This document shows, in pieces, positions 33,686-41,694 of a DNA stretch of 64,000 bases. A model generated the notes under the pieces. The model was not told the DNA's origin. It made no database searches and saw only the letters and a program-made list of their open reading frames with translations. Position 1 is the first letter of the stretch, and every line of letters starts with the position of its first letter. Both the position numbers and the translations under genes were made by a program. Source of the stretch: VXYL01 sp965199875. Lineage in GTDB: Bacteria; Pseudomonadota; Gammaproteobacteria; Pseudomonadales; Azotimanducaceae. Where the stretch lies: NCBI GenBank assembly GCA_965199875.1, contig OZ241346.1:248001-312000 (forward strand), in the 5' to 3' direction.

Positions 33686-34504
33686 CTACGCGAAGACGGC
33701 CATCAGCCTCGTTTCGATGCTGCGCCGGGGCGGCGCGTCCGGCGGCGACGCGGGATCGTCGAAGGACGTGTGCGCGCAGACGCCGCCAGGACGCCGGCTG
33801 TCGAGCTGCTTGAAGAACAGCACTTCGTCCGTCGCCATGTTCGACACGTAGTAGAAGCGATGCGCGGGGCTGTGCGCCGGCATGGCCGACTTGGTCTCGG
33901 CGGCGGCGTTGGGATTCTGCTTCTGGCCGTAGCCGGTGTAGCGGTAGTCGACGATGTCGTCCATGCTGAGCGATGCGGCATCGAGCAGCGCCAGCGGGTT
34001 GCGCACCGCCGCATGATCGAAGGGCTGCCAGGCGTTGAACCAGGCGAACTCGTTGGCGTCGTAGTCCGCCATCCGCAAGCCGCGCCTTTCCAGCACCCGG
34101 GCCGCCGAGCGCCGCGGCTCGTCCAGGCTGTAGTCGCAGTGCAGAAAGCGCGCATAGGCCTTGTTGAAGTCCTCGCGGCTTTCGGTGCGCACCAGGTGCT
34201 GGGTGATGAACACTTCCACGGCGCCGGTGGCGCGCTTCACGAGGCTGGTGACCTCCGGGTAGTAGACGCTGCGCACTTCGGCGTCGTCGCGGAAGTCGCG
34301 CACTTGCGACTTCATGCGCAGCAGCGTGAAGCCGTTGGCGTCCAGATCGATCTCGCCCCGCTCGAGCTGCGCGCGGGCATCGTGGATGGACACCGTGTGC
34401 TTGGCGGTGTGCGCGCGACGGCTTTCGCGGTCGCCGATTTCCGGGATGTCGTCGCGCTGCCGCCACTCCTCGTTGAGGTAGCGCACTTGGGCTTGAACGG
34501 GCAT
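33686..34504 (-). CDS. CmcJ/NvfI-like non-haem iron dioxygenase
   Basis: A 272-residue protein starting MPVQAQVRYLNEEW with GGAGG six bases upstream. FLHCDYSLDEPRRSAARVL supplies an HxD iron site and a distal His lies in CAHTSFDDP, with FAWFNAWQPFDH and PLALLDAASL matching the CmcJ/NvfI family of Fe(II)/2-oxoglutarate-type enzymes. Fungal NvfI and cephamycin CmcJ act in secondary metabolism, while bacterial members next to CoA-transferases likely serve catabolism. First gene of the dioxygenase-CoA-transferase operon. Confidence 0.82.
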   Translation of the reverse strand: MPVQAQVRYLNEEWRQRDDIPEIGDRESRRAHTAKHTVSIHDARAQLERGEIDLDANGFTLLRMKSQVRDFRDDAEVRSVYYPEVTSLVKRATGAVEVFITQHLVRTESREDFNKAYARFLHCDYSLDEPRRSAARVLERRGLRMADYDANEFAWFNAWQPFDHAAVRNPLALLDAASLSMDDIVDYRYTGYGQKQNPNAAAETKSAMPAHSPAHRFYYVSNMATDEVLFFKQLDSRRPGGVCAHTSFDDPASPPDAPPRRSIETRLMAVFA

Positions 34505-34739
34505 GGCGTGCCTCCGCCGAAAGATCTTCGCCGCAGTGTAATACAGCCGAACGCCGCTTGCGCGAACCGGCGGCGCGTCTGGCAGCGGCCATTCGATCAA
34601 CAGCCTCCTGAGCGCGGCACGGACGAGTAAACTCGTACAAATGTGTACGCTTCTATTTGATTTTCTTGGGAAAAGTGGACTTCCGCCAGATACCGGTGTA
34701 GGGTTTCCGCAAGTTAGCCAACCAAGCGACGGACATCCG

Positions 34740-35777
34740 ATGCGACCCACCAAACCCCACGGTCGAGAAGCCGGGCCAGCACCGCCAAACCGAACGGCCG
34801 CCAACGGCGGTCTGTTCCGCCCCACGGCCGGTCCGCCGCTCGCCGAACTTCCTTTCGGTGACGCCTACCGGCGCGTGCCCATGTCCGCACGAGCGCAAGA
34901 GCGCTACGACGGCCATCTGGAGCTCTGGGACCGCGCCACGCAGACGGCGCTCGAAGTGCGCGACACCAGCCCCCGCCACGAAGGCCCGATAGCTCTCCTT
35001 GCCGCGCTGGCGGAGCGCATCGCGCAAGTGCGCGGCAAGCCCATCCGCTGCTTCGGAACCATGACCCTCTGCCTGCTCGGCGAGGATGGCGACGTGGAGC
35101 GGACCATGGAGGCCGACCAGACCCTCTACCTGCACCCGCAGCGCGCCAACCCGGTGAGCTGGTCGCGGATGGTGGTTGGCGAGAACCACTACCCGGACGT
35201 GGTGCTGGAGGTGGACAACACCACGGACGTGCGCCGCCACAAGCTCAAGCTGTACGAGGCCTGGGGCTTCCCGGAGTTGTGGGTGGAGGTGCCGAACAGG
35301 TCGTCGCGTCCGGCCAGGACGCACGGGTTGACCATCTATCGGCTGCACGACGGGGTCTTGCGGGAAGCGCCGATCAGCCGGGCGTTTCCCGGCTGGGCGG
35401 CCAACGAAATCCACCGGGCGTTCAACGAGGCGCGTCTCTCCGATCGCACCAGCGCCATCTTGGCGCGTGTCGGGGCCGCCATGGGCGCACGCGAAGGCAC
35501 GGGGCCGGACGACGATCCGCTGCTGCGCTCGCAACGCCAAGCGGGAGTTGCGGCGGGAGTTGCGGCGGGACGGCGGGAGGCGCGCGCTGCCGAGTTGGAG
35601 CGCCGCGCCGCCATGGTGCGCGCGATCATGGCGGAACGGCAGCTGCAGGTGACCGCGAACTTCCTTCTCGAAGCGCCGGGCTTTGCGGAGGCGAACGTGG
35701 AGGATGTCGCCGCCGCGGCGCTGCGTTGCGCCAACGAGGCGGACTTCCTTGCTCGACTCCGCCGCGTCCGCCGGTAG
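34740..35777 (+). CDS. Uma2 family (DUF820) PD-(D/E)XK-like nuclease
   Basis: A 345-residue protein from ATG 34740; ATG 34641 is an alternative start with no better ribosome site. The PD-(D/E)XK core reads NHYPDVVLEVDNTTDVRRHKLKLYEAWGFPELWVEV only in part, with key residues Asp in YPDVV, Glu-Val-Asp in LEVD and the following KLKLYEAWG helix. The C-terminus has GVAAGVAAGRREARA from a short DNA tandem repeat (about 35548-35582) and a coiled helix. Uma2 proteins occur in many copies in some genomes and are of unknown biological role. The 34505-34739 leader is relatively AT-rich. Confidence 0.82.
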   Translation: MRPTKPHGREAGPAPPNRTAANGGLFRPTAGPPLAELPFGDAYRRVPMSARAQERYDGHLELWDRATQTALEVRDTSPRHEGPIALLAALAERIAQVRGKPIRCFGTMTLCLLGEDGDVERTMEADQTLYLHPQRANPVSWSRMVVGENHYPDVVLEVDNTTDVRRHKLKLYEAWGFPELWVEVPNRSSRPARTHGLTIYRLHDGVLREAPISRAFPGWAANEIHRAFNEARLSDRTSAILARVGAAMGAREGTGPDDDPLLRSQRQAGVAAGVAAGRREARAAELERRAAMVRAIMAERQLQVTANFLLEAPGFAEANVEDVAAAALRCANEADFLARLRRVRR

Positions 35778-35812
35778 CGCACCGGCCCCGAAGGCCATGT
35801 GGGGCTTGGCGG

Positions 35813-38770
35813 CTACAGGTGCGCCCGCAAGAACCGTCCGGTATGGGAACGTTCGCTGGCGGCGATCTGCTGCGGCGTTCCCACCGCCACCACTTCGCCG
35901 CCGCCGCGGCCGCCTTCCGGCCCTAGGTCGATGACGTGGTCGGCGGTCTTGACCACGTCGAGGTGGTGTTCGATCACCAGCGCCGTGTGTCCTGCGTCCA
36001 CCAGCCGATGCAGGCAGTCGAGCAGCTTGGAGATGTCGGCCAGATGCAGGCCGGTGGTCGGCTCGTCCAGGATGTAGAGCATGTGGCCGCGGCGCTGCAT
36101 CTTGGACAGTTCGCCGGCCAGCTTGATACGCTGGGCTTCGCCGCCGGACAGCGTGGTCGCCGACTGGCCCAGGGTGATGTAGCCAAGGCCCAGGTCGTTC
36201 AGCACTTCCACCTTGCGGCCAATGGCGGGAAGGTTCTTGAAGAAGGAGACGCCCTCTTCGATGGACAGGTCCAGCACGTCGGCGATGTTCTTGCCGTCGT
36301 AGGCGACTTCCAACGTCTCGGCATTGAAGCGCTGCCCCTTGCAGGCGCCGCAGACGACTTCGACGTCGGGCATGAAGTAGAGCTTGGTGGCGATGACGCC
36401 CTCGCCCTGGCACTCCTCGCAGCGCCCGCCCTTGACGTTGAAACTGAACCTGCCGGGCTTGTAGCCGCGCTGCAGGGCCAGCTCGGCCTTGGCGAACAGA
36501 CTGCGTATCTGATCGTAGAAGCCCACGTAGGTAGAGGGATTGGAACGGCTGTTTCGGCCGATGGGAGACTGGTCGATGTTGACGACCCGGGTGACGTGCT
36601 CCACGCCGTCGAGGGCATCGTGATCGCCGGAGAGCGAGCGCGAGTCCACCAGCCGCTTCCACAGTTCCTTGTAGAGAACTTCGTTGACCAGCGTGGACTT
36701 GCCGGAGCCCGACGCACCGCTGACGCAGACGAACTGGCCGAGGGGGATTTCCACGTCCACGTTCTTGAGGTTGTTGGCGCGCGCGCCGCGCACTCGGAGC
36801 GCCTTGCCAGACGCCCGGCGGCGCTTCGCCGGCGTCTCGATGCGCCGGGCGCCGGACAGATACTGGCCGGTCGGCGAGTCCGCGCAGCGCGCGATGTCCT
36901 GCAGGCTGCCGGCCGCTACCACTTCGCCACCGTGAATGCCCGGCCCGGGGCCTAGTTCCAGAACGTGATCGGCGGCGCGAATGGTCTCTTCGTCGTGTTC
37001 CACGACGACGACGGTGTTGCCCAGATCGCGCAGCGAGCGCAGCGTCTCGATCATCTTCACGTTGTCTTTGGGGTGCAGCCCGATGGAGGGTTCGTCCAGC
37101 ACGTAGAGCATGCCCATGAGGCCAGAACCGATCTGCGTGGACAGCCGGATGCGCTGCGCTTCGCCGCCGGAGAGGGTGCCGGATGCGCGGTTGAAGTTGA
37201 GGTAGTCCAAGCCGATGCCCAGCAGCAGGTCGATGCGGCGGCCGATCTCGCGGAGAATCTGCGAGCCTGCTTCGGCATGCGCGCCCTGCGGCTCGATGGT
37301 CGCCAGGAACGGCCCCAGTTCGTCGAAGTTCATGCGCCCGAAGTCGTCGACGGTTCGCCCGTTGATGCGGAACTTCAAGCGCGTGGCGCGCAGTCTCGAA
37401 CCTTCGCAGTCCGCGCAGACGTGTTCCACCATCACCCGGTCCAGCCACGCCTCCATGCCGGAACTGGCGACGTCGCGCTGCCGGTACCCGCGGTAGTGGC
37501 GTTCGATGCTGCCGGCAACGCCTTGAAAGGCGAAGCGGTGGCGCAGCCACCTTTCGTTCGTCTTCTTCGCGTCGGGCGGCTTGCGCAGCTGCAACGGCTG
37601 GCCGCCCGTGCCGTACATCACCAGCCGCTGCGCGTCGGCGTCGAGTTCCCGCCACGGCGTGTCGAGGCTGAAGCCGTACTCCTGGGCCAGCGAGTGAAGC
37701 GTGTAGCCGCGGTGGCTGTCTGGTCGGTAGGTGCCGACGTCGCGCAGGAAGCAGCCTTGGCTGATGCTGCGTTCCGGATTGGTGACCAGGAGGTCCGGAT
37801 GGGTGCGCTTGTCGGTGCCGATGCCGCCGCAGGTGCGGCAGGCGCTTTCCGGATTGTTGAACATGAAGAAGTCCGGCACGATGTCGCCGTAGACCAGCGC
37901 ATGGCTCTTGCTGCCGAAGGCGCTGGCGAAGGAGCTGGCCTTGGCCTTGGTGGCGCCGCCGACGACGGCTGCGGACATCAGCGAGTCGCCAACGCGCAAG
38001 GCATGTTCGATCGCCGCCTTGAGCTGCCTTTCCACGCCCGCGCCGATGACCAGCTGATCCACCAGCGCCGAGAGCTTGGGATCGCCGGGCAGCGCGTCCG
38101 GCACTTGCTCGGTCAAGTCCAGCCGTTCGCCGTCGATGTCCACGTAGCGGCAGCCGAGCTTGCGCACCTCGTTGAAAATGAACTCCGGCGCCTCGCCGTA
38201 GACTTGGAAAATCGGCGCCCGCAACTCCACTTCGGCGCCGTTCGGCAACGCCAGCAGCGATTCCAGAATCTGCGAAGCGGTTCTCACCGGCACCGGTTCG
38301 TCCGTGTACGGACAGTGCGCCTCGCCGATGGTGGCGAACAGCAGGTTCAGATAGCTGGAAATGTCGGTGAGGGTGCCCACCGTCGAGCGCGGATTGCGGG
38401 CGATGGTCTTCTGCTCGATGGAGACCACCGGCGACAAGCCGTAGACGAAGTCCACGTCGGGCTTTTCCACCTGCGCGATGAAGCGCTTGGCGTAGCTGGA
38501 CAGCGACTCCATGTAGCGGCGCTGGCCTTCGGCGTAGACGGTGTCGAAGGCCAGCGACGACTTGCCGGAACCGGAGAGACCTGTAACCACGGTGAGCTGA
38601 TCCCGGGGAATCTCGACGGAGATGTCCTTCAAGTTGTGAACGCGGGCGCCTTGAACCGCGATGGAGGTGCGTTTTGGCGAACGCCGACGGGTTCGCGCCG
38701 TCGTTCGTCCCGGGGCTTTGGCGCTGGTTCGTCCGGCCTTGCTCTTCGTCGTCGCGGTTGCGCGTGCCAT
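35813..38770 (-). CDS. uvrA: UvrA-family excinuclease ABC subunit A with one intact zinc module
   Basis: A 985-residue twin ABC ATPase. Both Walker A motifs (GLSGSGKSSLAFDT, GASGSGKSTLVNEV), both signatures (GTLSGGEAQRI, TTLSGGEAQRI) and Walker B sequences (YVLDEPSIGLHP, YILDEPTTGLHL) are intact. The second zinc module is normal (CEEC...CGAC), but the first lacks its leading CxxC: only CRTC follows FFMFNNPESA. The N-terminal 40 residues are basic. It could be the main repair UvrA or a divergent paralogue. It converges on the Uma2 gene with 35 bp between stops. Confidence 0.9.
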   Translation of the reverse strand: MARATATTKSKAGRTSAKAPGRTTARTRRRSPKRTSIAVQGARVHNLKDISVEIPRDQLTVVTGLSGSGKSSLAFDTVYAEGQRRYMESLSSYAKRFIAQVEKPDVDFVYGLSPVVSIEQKTIARNPRSTVGTLTDISSYLNLLFATIGEAHCPYTDEPVPVRTASQILESLLALPNGAEVELRAPIFQVYGEAPEFIFNEVRKLGCRYVDIDGERLDLTEQVPDALPGDPKLSALVDQLVIGAGVERQLKAAIEHALRVGDSLMSAAVVGGATKAKASSFASAFGSKSHALVYGDIVPDFFMFNNPESACRTCGGIGTDKRTHPDLLVTNPERSISQGCFLRDVGTYRPDSHRGYTLHSLAQEYGFSLDTPWRELDADAQRLVMYGTGGQPLQLRKPPDAKKTNERWLRHRFAFQGVAGSIERHYRGYRQRDVASSGMEAWLDRVMVEHVCADCEGSRLRATRLKFRINGRTVDDFGRMNFDELGPFLATIEPQGAHAEAGSQILREIGRRIDLLLGIGLDYLNFNRASGTLSGGEAQRIRLSTQIGSGLMGMLYVLDEPSIGLHPKDNVKMIETLRSLRDLGNTVVVVEHDEETIRAADHVLELGPGPGIHGGEVVAAGSLQDIARCADSPTGQYLSGARRIETPAKRRRASGKALRVRGARANNLKNVDVEIPLGQFVCVSGASGSGKSTLVNEVLYKELWKRLVDSRSLSGDHDALDGVEHVTRVVNIDQSPIGRNSRSNPSTYVGFYDQIRSLFAKAELALQRGYKPGRFSFNVKGGRCEECQGEGVIATKLYFMPDVEVVCGACKGQRFNAETLEVAYDGKNIADVLDLSIEEGVSFFKNLPAIGRKVEVLNDLGLGYITLGQSATTLSGGEAQRIKLAGELSKMQRRGHMLYILDEPTTGLHLADISKLLDCLHRLVDAGHTALVIEHHLDVVKTADHVIDLGPEGGRGGGEVVAVGTPQQIAASERSHTGRFLRAHL

Positions 38771-38789
38771 CGTCGCGTTTCCTGCCCTC

Positions 38790-39710
38790 TCAGACTCTCA
38801 TGTGGAAGAATGCCAGCTCGTCCACCTCGGCCTGGCTGCGGGTGGTCAGCTTCACCGGCGTGGAGGCCGTCTCCACGACGCCGATGTCCGCCAGCCACTC
38901 GCAAGCGAGGACCACTTCGTGGATGTCGTAGTGGCGGTGGAAGTAGTGGCTGATCTCGGTACACGAACGCGGCTCGCCGCCCGCTTCGTCCAGGTAGTCG
39001 ATGATCGGCGCGAACAGCTCCTCCGCCTTGGCTTCCAGATAGCCGTCGATGGCGGCGAGCGCGGCGGTCAGCGCCGGCCTCGTCACTGGCTTCTCCAGCA
39101 GGTCGGCATAGATGGTGCGGAACAGCAGCGGATTGACGCGCAGCGCGTCCACCACCGCCTCGCGGTCGACGATGCGGCCCTTGAGCGTGAGTTCCACTTC
39201 CGCCAGCGACCTTGCCGCCATCAGGATCCACAGCGCGGTGTAGACCGGATCGTCCTTGATCTCGTACCACTTGCGCGCCTTGTACAGAGCGCCGAGGGCG
39301 TGCTGGGCGCTGTTCATGGCTTGCACGCGGCTGTCCCGCGCACCGACTTCGGCCAGCTGCCCGAACAGCGTCGCGATGGACGGATCCCGGGTGAACAGCA
39401 GCCGCCCCTTGGCGAACAGCGAGTGCTGGAAGGAGTTGCGCACGGCGGCGTCCAGGTTGCGCCGAAACTCGCCGCGGGGCACGACGTTGGTGTGGATGTT
39501 GACGTCGTCGGCCACCAGAGCGACGCCGTGGGCCGAGGTCTTGCGGTCGTCGCTGCAGACCAGCACCAGGTCGATGTCGGACTTGTCCCACACCTCGTCG
39601 TGGGAGAGGCTGCCGCAGAGAATCGCCGCAAGGATGTGATCGTCCCTGCGCACGTCTTCAAGCAGCGAGTCGAGCGCCGCCTCGAAGCGCGCTCGAGCTA
39701 CCGTTGGCAT
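38790..39710 (-). CDS. DNA polymerase beta-type nucleotidyltransferase with helical C-terminal domain
   Basis: A 306-residue protein starting MPTVARARFEAALDSLL with GGGGAG just upstream. AAILCGSLSHDEVWDKSDIDLVLV contains the GS motif and DxD metal residues of the pol-beta superfamily, and NIHTNVVPRGEF the third-strand region. The 170-residue C-terminal part is helical. Such proteins transfer nucleotides to small molecules, RNA or proteins; no HEPN-type toxin gene is adjacent, so a MNT/HEPN pair is unlikely. It lies 19 bp upstream of uvrA on the same strand. Confidence 0.8.
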   Translation of the reverse strand: MPTVARARFEAALDSLLEDVRRDDHILAAILCGSLSHDEVWDKSDIDLVLVCSDDRKTSAHGVALVADDVNIHTNVVPRGEFRRNLDAAVRNSFQHSLFAKGRLLFTRDPSIATLFGQLAEVGARDSRVQAMNSAQHALGALYKARKWYEIKDDPVYTALWILMAARSLAEVELTLKGRIVDREAVVDALRVNPLLFRTIYADLLEKPVTRPALTAALAAIDGYLEAKAEELFAPIIDYLDEAGGEPRSCTEISHYFHRHYDIHEVVLACEWLADIGVVETASTPVKLTTRSQAEVDELAFFHMRV

Positions 39711-39922
39711 CGCACTCCCCCGCCTTGGCAAGCGAATGATGGGCGCCGCAGCGCACGTTGGCAAGCGTCTGTCTCCAAGGCGGCCTGCGCGGCAGCGTAA
39801 GTGCGCGCCGCTCGTCGAAGCGCCAGATGCCCAGCAGGCGTTCGCGCGCCGCCGCCGGCAGCTCCGCGTCGTCCACCTTGAAGCTGCGGTAAAGATCGCG
39901 GCCGCATGGACTCGAGGTTCAT
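39658..39922 (-). pseudogene. frameshifted small gene upstream of the nucleotidyltransferase
   Basis: An ATG at 39922 with AAGGGG upstream starts MNLESMRPR and then runs into an Arg/Gly-rich frame. Skipping one C in the run at about 39902-39906 restores MNLESMR joined to RDLYRSFKVDDAELPAAARER and on through LLGIWRFDERRALTLPRRPPW. That sequence has balanced composition and high G/C third positions. The product would be about 85 residues and overlap the next gene's start. Either a broken gene or a base-call error; family not recognised. Confidence 0.4.
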
Positions 39923-40104
39923 GGTTCGGGTTCCCCTTTCAGTGGGGTTTGCGTTCACCGAAGGCTCCCGAGTCGGCGCCGGCGGTTGTCATTCCGCCGT
40001 CGGTGCCGCACTAAGCCGGTCATAGCCGCCGCAGTGCCAAATCCAACTGAGCCGGCACAGGGTTTCCGACGTTCTTAGCGTTCCGTCGATGGGCAAGATG
40101 CCCT
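39923..40104. other. intergenic region before tRNA-Gly
   Basis: It contains a GC-rich imperfect hairpin at about 39973-40009 built on GGCGG/CCGCC and GGCGCC/GGTGCC arms. No protein gene is seen; the minus-strand frame here (RETGFEPATPTLAR type) is the known antisense-tRNA artefact. Confidence 0.35.
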
Positions 40105-40133
40105 TTGACGTCTCGGGACCGTTGCGGCACACT
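40105..40133 (+). promoter_or_regulatory. promoter candidate for tRNA-Gly
   Basis: TTGACG (40105-40110) is followed after 17 bp by CACACT (40128-40133), which keeps three of six -10 bases. Transcription would start a few bases before the tRNA 5' end at 40144. Confidence 0.35.
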
Positions 40134-40143
40134 ACATCCGTTT

Positions 40144-40218
40144 GCGGGAATAGCTCAGTGGTAGAGCACAACCTTGCCAAGGTTGGGGTCGCGGGTTCGA
40201 ACCCCGTTTCCCGCTCCA
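40144..40218 (+). tRNA. tRNA-Gly (GCC)
   Basis: A 75-base cloverleaf: acceptor GCGGGAA pairs with TTCCCGC, the D arm has AGCTCAGTGGTAGAGC, the anticodon loop is CTTGCCAAG with anticodon GCC, and the T arm GCGGGTTCGAACCCCG. Discriminator T and an encoded CCA end it. Decodes GGC/GGU, the main glycine codons here. Confidence 0.97.
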
Positions 40219-40222
40219 CTGT

Positions 40223-40428
40223 TCAGCAGACGCTGCCCGGCCGACGCCGCTTCTTGCCAAAGCCAGGCGGAAGGCGCGCAAGCCCCGCCACCACGCACAG
40301 CAGACCGCCGACAACCCCGACGAGATGCGAAACGGCTGCTGCAGCACGGCGATCTGGAAGAACGCGATGACGACGATGGGAAGCAGGTCGCGGAGCGCGT
40401 TGAAGATGCGGCGAACCAGCAGGCTCAT
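40223..40428 (-). pseudogene. DUF1538-like membrane protein remnant beside tRNA-Gly
   Basis: From ATG 40428 the frame reads MSLLVRRIFNALRDLLPIVV then IAFFQIAVLQQP, matching the N-terminus of DUF1538 proteins. Right after QQPF the hydrophobic sequence continues only in another frame (SHLVGVVGGLLCVVAGLARL) up to TGA 40225-40223, five bases beyond the tRNA 3' end. A full DUF1538 protein is several hundred residues, so this is a frameshifted, truncated relic. The family call is from motif memory. Confidence 0.5.
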
Positions 40429-40753
40429 GCCGAGTTCACGCCAGTGCGGAACGCCTCGCGACGCGATGGCCCACGCCAAGGGGCGGGCCCGCTGCTGCCG
40501 CTCGATCCCTTCGATGCCCCGATCCGACCTTGACTTAACCACTGGCGCTTAGTCTAATCCCTCCCGCAAGACGGTTCACGGCTGCCCGCAGGTCGGGCTA
40601 GCCGTCGAATACCATAGCTTCAGGACGCCCGACGGGAGTAGCTACCCGTAGTCGGGCGTGGCGAATAGGCGGCACTCTCCACTTCCGTGGACTGTCTTGC
40701 AGTGGCCCGACGCTCAGGCGGCGGAGACCGATGCAAGACAGGAGAACCACCCC
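40429..40753. other. structured 325-bp region before the secreted protein gene
   Basis: Two strong hairpins occupy it: 40578-40605 (ACGGCT-GCCCG stem closed by CGGGC, one bulged T, then AGCCGT) and 40625-40659 (ACGCCCGAC/GTCGGGCGT with an inner GGG/CCC pair and a GTAGCTAC core). They lie 95-175 bp upstream of the secreted protein start and could be terminator-like or leader elements. No gene of credible length is seen. Confidence 0.5.
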
Positions 40754-41326
40754 ATGAGGAAACTCGTACTGGCCCTTGCGGGCCTGTTCGCCTTCCAGGC
40801 CAGCGCCCAGAATCTGACCAAGGCGGAAGAAGGGCGCGTCGCCATCGCCAACTGCTACGCCACCTGCATGGCCAGGGGCGAACGCCTGGCGTTGGCCGGC
40901 CTCGCCAGGCTCGACAGATTGGCGGATCTGGCGCTCAATCCCCAGTTTCAGGCACTCACGCGAGCTGGCCAGCAGGTACTTCTTGATATCGAAGAAGAGA
41001 ACTTCTGCCTGCTGGCGCAGCAAAACGTGCGCAACGCGGACGCCTGCCAAACGGGTTGCACCGACTTGGAAGTGGCCTACGACTTTCGCCGCTCCAACGC
41101 TCGCGAACGCTTCAACCAAGCGTTGCGGGATGCCAAGGCCGACTTGAGCGATTCCGGGCTGTGGGTCAACTACAGGAACTCGCCGGACCCAGGCACCGAC
41201 GCCTTCAGCGCGGCCTGCGACGAGTACCTCTCGGACGACGGCGCAAGCGCCGGCGCCTTTCTGCCGAATCGCGTTCGTCCAGCGGAGCTGGCAGCACCCA
41301 AGCAGCCAACGCCGAACAACGACTAG
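40754..41326 (+). CDS. secreted cysteine-containing protein of unknown family
   Basis: A 190-residue protein from ATG 40754 with GGAG nine bases upstream. A classic signal peptide (MRKLVLALAGLFAFQASA, cut before QN) is followed by a helical mature region with seven cysteines, two of them in NCYATCMARG and two in DACQTGCTD, suggesting disulfides in the periplasm. The C-terminus is Pro-rich (AAPKQPTPNND). No domain was recognised. It stands alone between stable RNA genes, preceded by two strong hairpins. Confidence 0.8.
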   Translation: MRKLVLALAGLFAFQASAQNLTKAEEGRVAIANCYATCMARGERLALAGLARLDRLADLALNPQFQALTRAGQQVLLDIEEENFCLLAQQNVRNADACQTGCTDLEVAYDFRRSNARERFNQALRDAKADLSDSGLWVNYRNSPDPGTDAFSAACDEYLSDDGASAGAFLPNRVRPAELAAPKQPTPNND

Positions 41327-41455
41327 CGAGGCTGCACTTCAGATCGTCGAGGACCTTGCAGTCCACACTAAGGACGCAAATGGCGCGCACCGATAGCACC
41401 ACCTCGTTGTCGGGCTGCAAGGCTGCGCTGGATGTCGTCGAAATTGCGGGCGTTA

Positions 41456-41546
41456 TGGCGGAGAGGGAGGGATTCGAACCCTCGATGGGCTTTCGGCCCA
41501 TACACACTTTCCAGGCGTGCTCCTTAAGCCGCTCGGACACCTCTCC
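41456..41546 (-). tRNA. tRNA-Ser (GGA)
   Basis: A 91-base class II tRNA: GGAGAGG acceptor, anticodon GGA in CCTGGAAAG, a long variable arm (TATGGGCCGAAAGCCCAT), T arm GAGGGTTCGAATCCCTC, discriminator G and encoded CCA. It begins four bases after the 3' end of the 4.5S RNA on the same strand, so both are probably made from one transcript. Confidence 0.97.
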
Positions 41547-41550
41547 TGGA

Positions 41551-41660
41551 GACGGCCGTACCAGCCACACCCCGGCACCCGAATTCGCTGCGACCGCTGC
41601 TCCCTTCCGGGCCTGACGGGGTTGACACCGGTTCGTCGCGAGGGGACCGGTATGGCCGCC
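41551..41660 (-). ncRNA. ffs: 4.5S signal recognition particle RNA, small bacterial type
   Basis: About 110 bases that fold into one long hairpin: 5' GGCGGCCATACC pairs with 3' GGTACGGCCGTC. The apical Ffh-binding domain GTCAGGCCCGGAAGGGAGCA with its GGAA tetraloop is fully conserved, and GGTGCCGGGGTGTGGCTGG on the 3' arm is typical. It binds Ffh to target membrane proteins. Ends are set by helix pairing and may be off by a few bases. Confidence 0.95.
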
Positions 41661-41694
41661 ATCGACGTGCAAGTCTAGCACCTTTGGCGCACCC

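Noticed and set aside
36965..38953. 662-codon plus-strand frame opposite uvrA
   Set aside because: Antisense shadow; no family features, strong composition bias.
38790..39710. MNT/HEPN toxin-antitoxin pair
   Set aside because: The nucleotidyltransferase is much longer than MNT antitoxins and no HEPN gene is adjacent.
40144..40218. tRNA-Gly as attachment site of a present genomic island
   Set aside because: No integrase gene and no repeat of the tRNA 3' end was found in the window; only the adjacent gene remnant hints at past events.
39989..40219. 76-residue minus-strand frame RETGFEPATPTLAR
   Set aside because: Known artefact from translating across a tRNA on the opposite strand.
40132..40542. 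136-residue minus-strand frame ending in GKRGSNPRPQPWQGCALPLSYS
   Set aside because: The C-terminal part is the familiar antisense translation of a tRNA gene; only the N-terminal DUF1538-like part is kept, as a remnant.
40578..40659. cyclic-di-GMP or other known riboswitch
   Set aside because: Stems are present, but none of the conserved core sequences of known classes was recognised.
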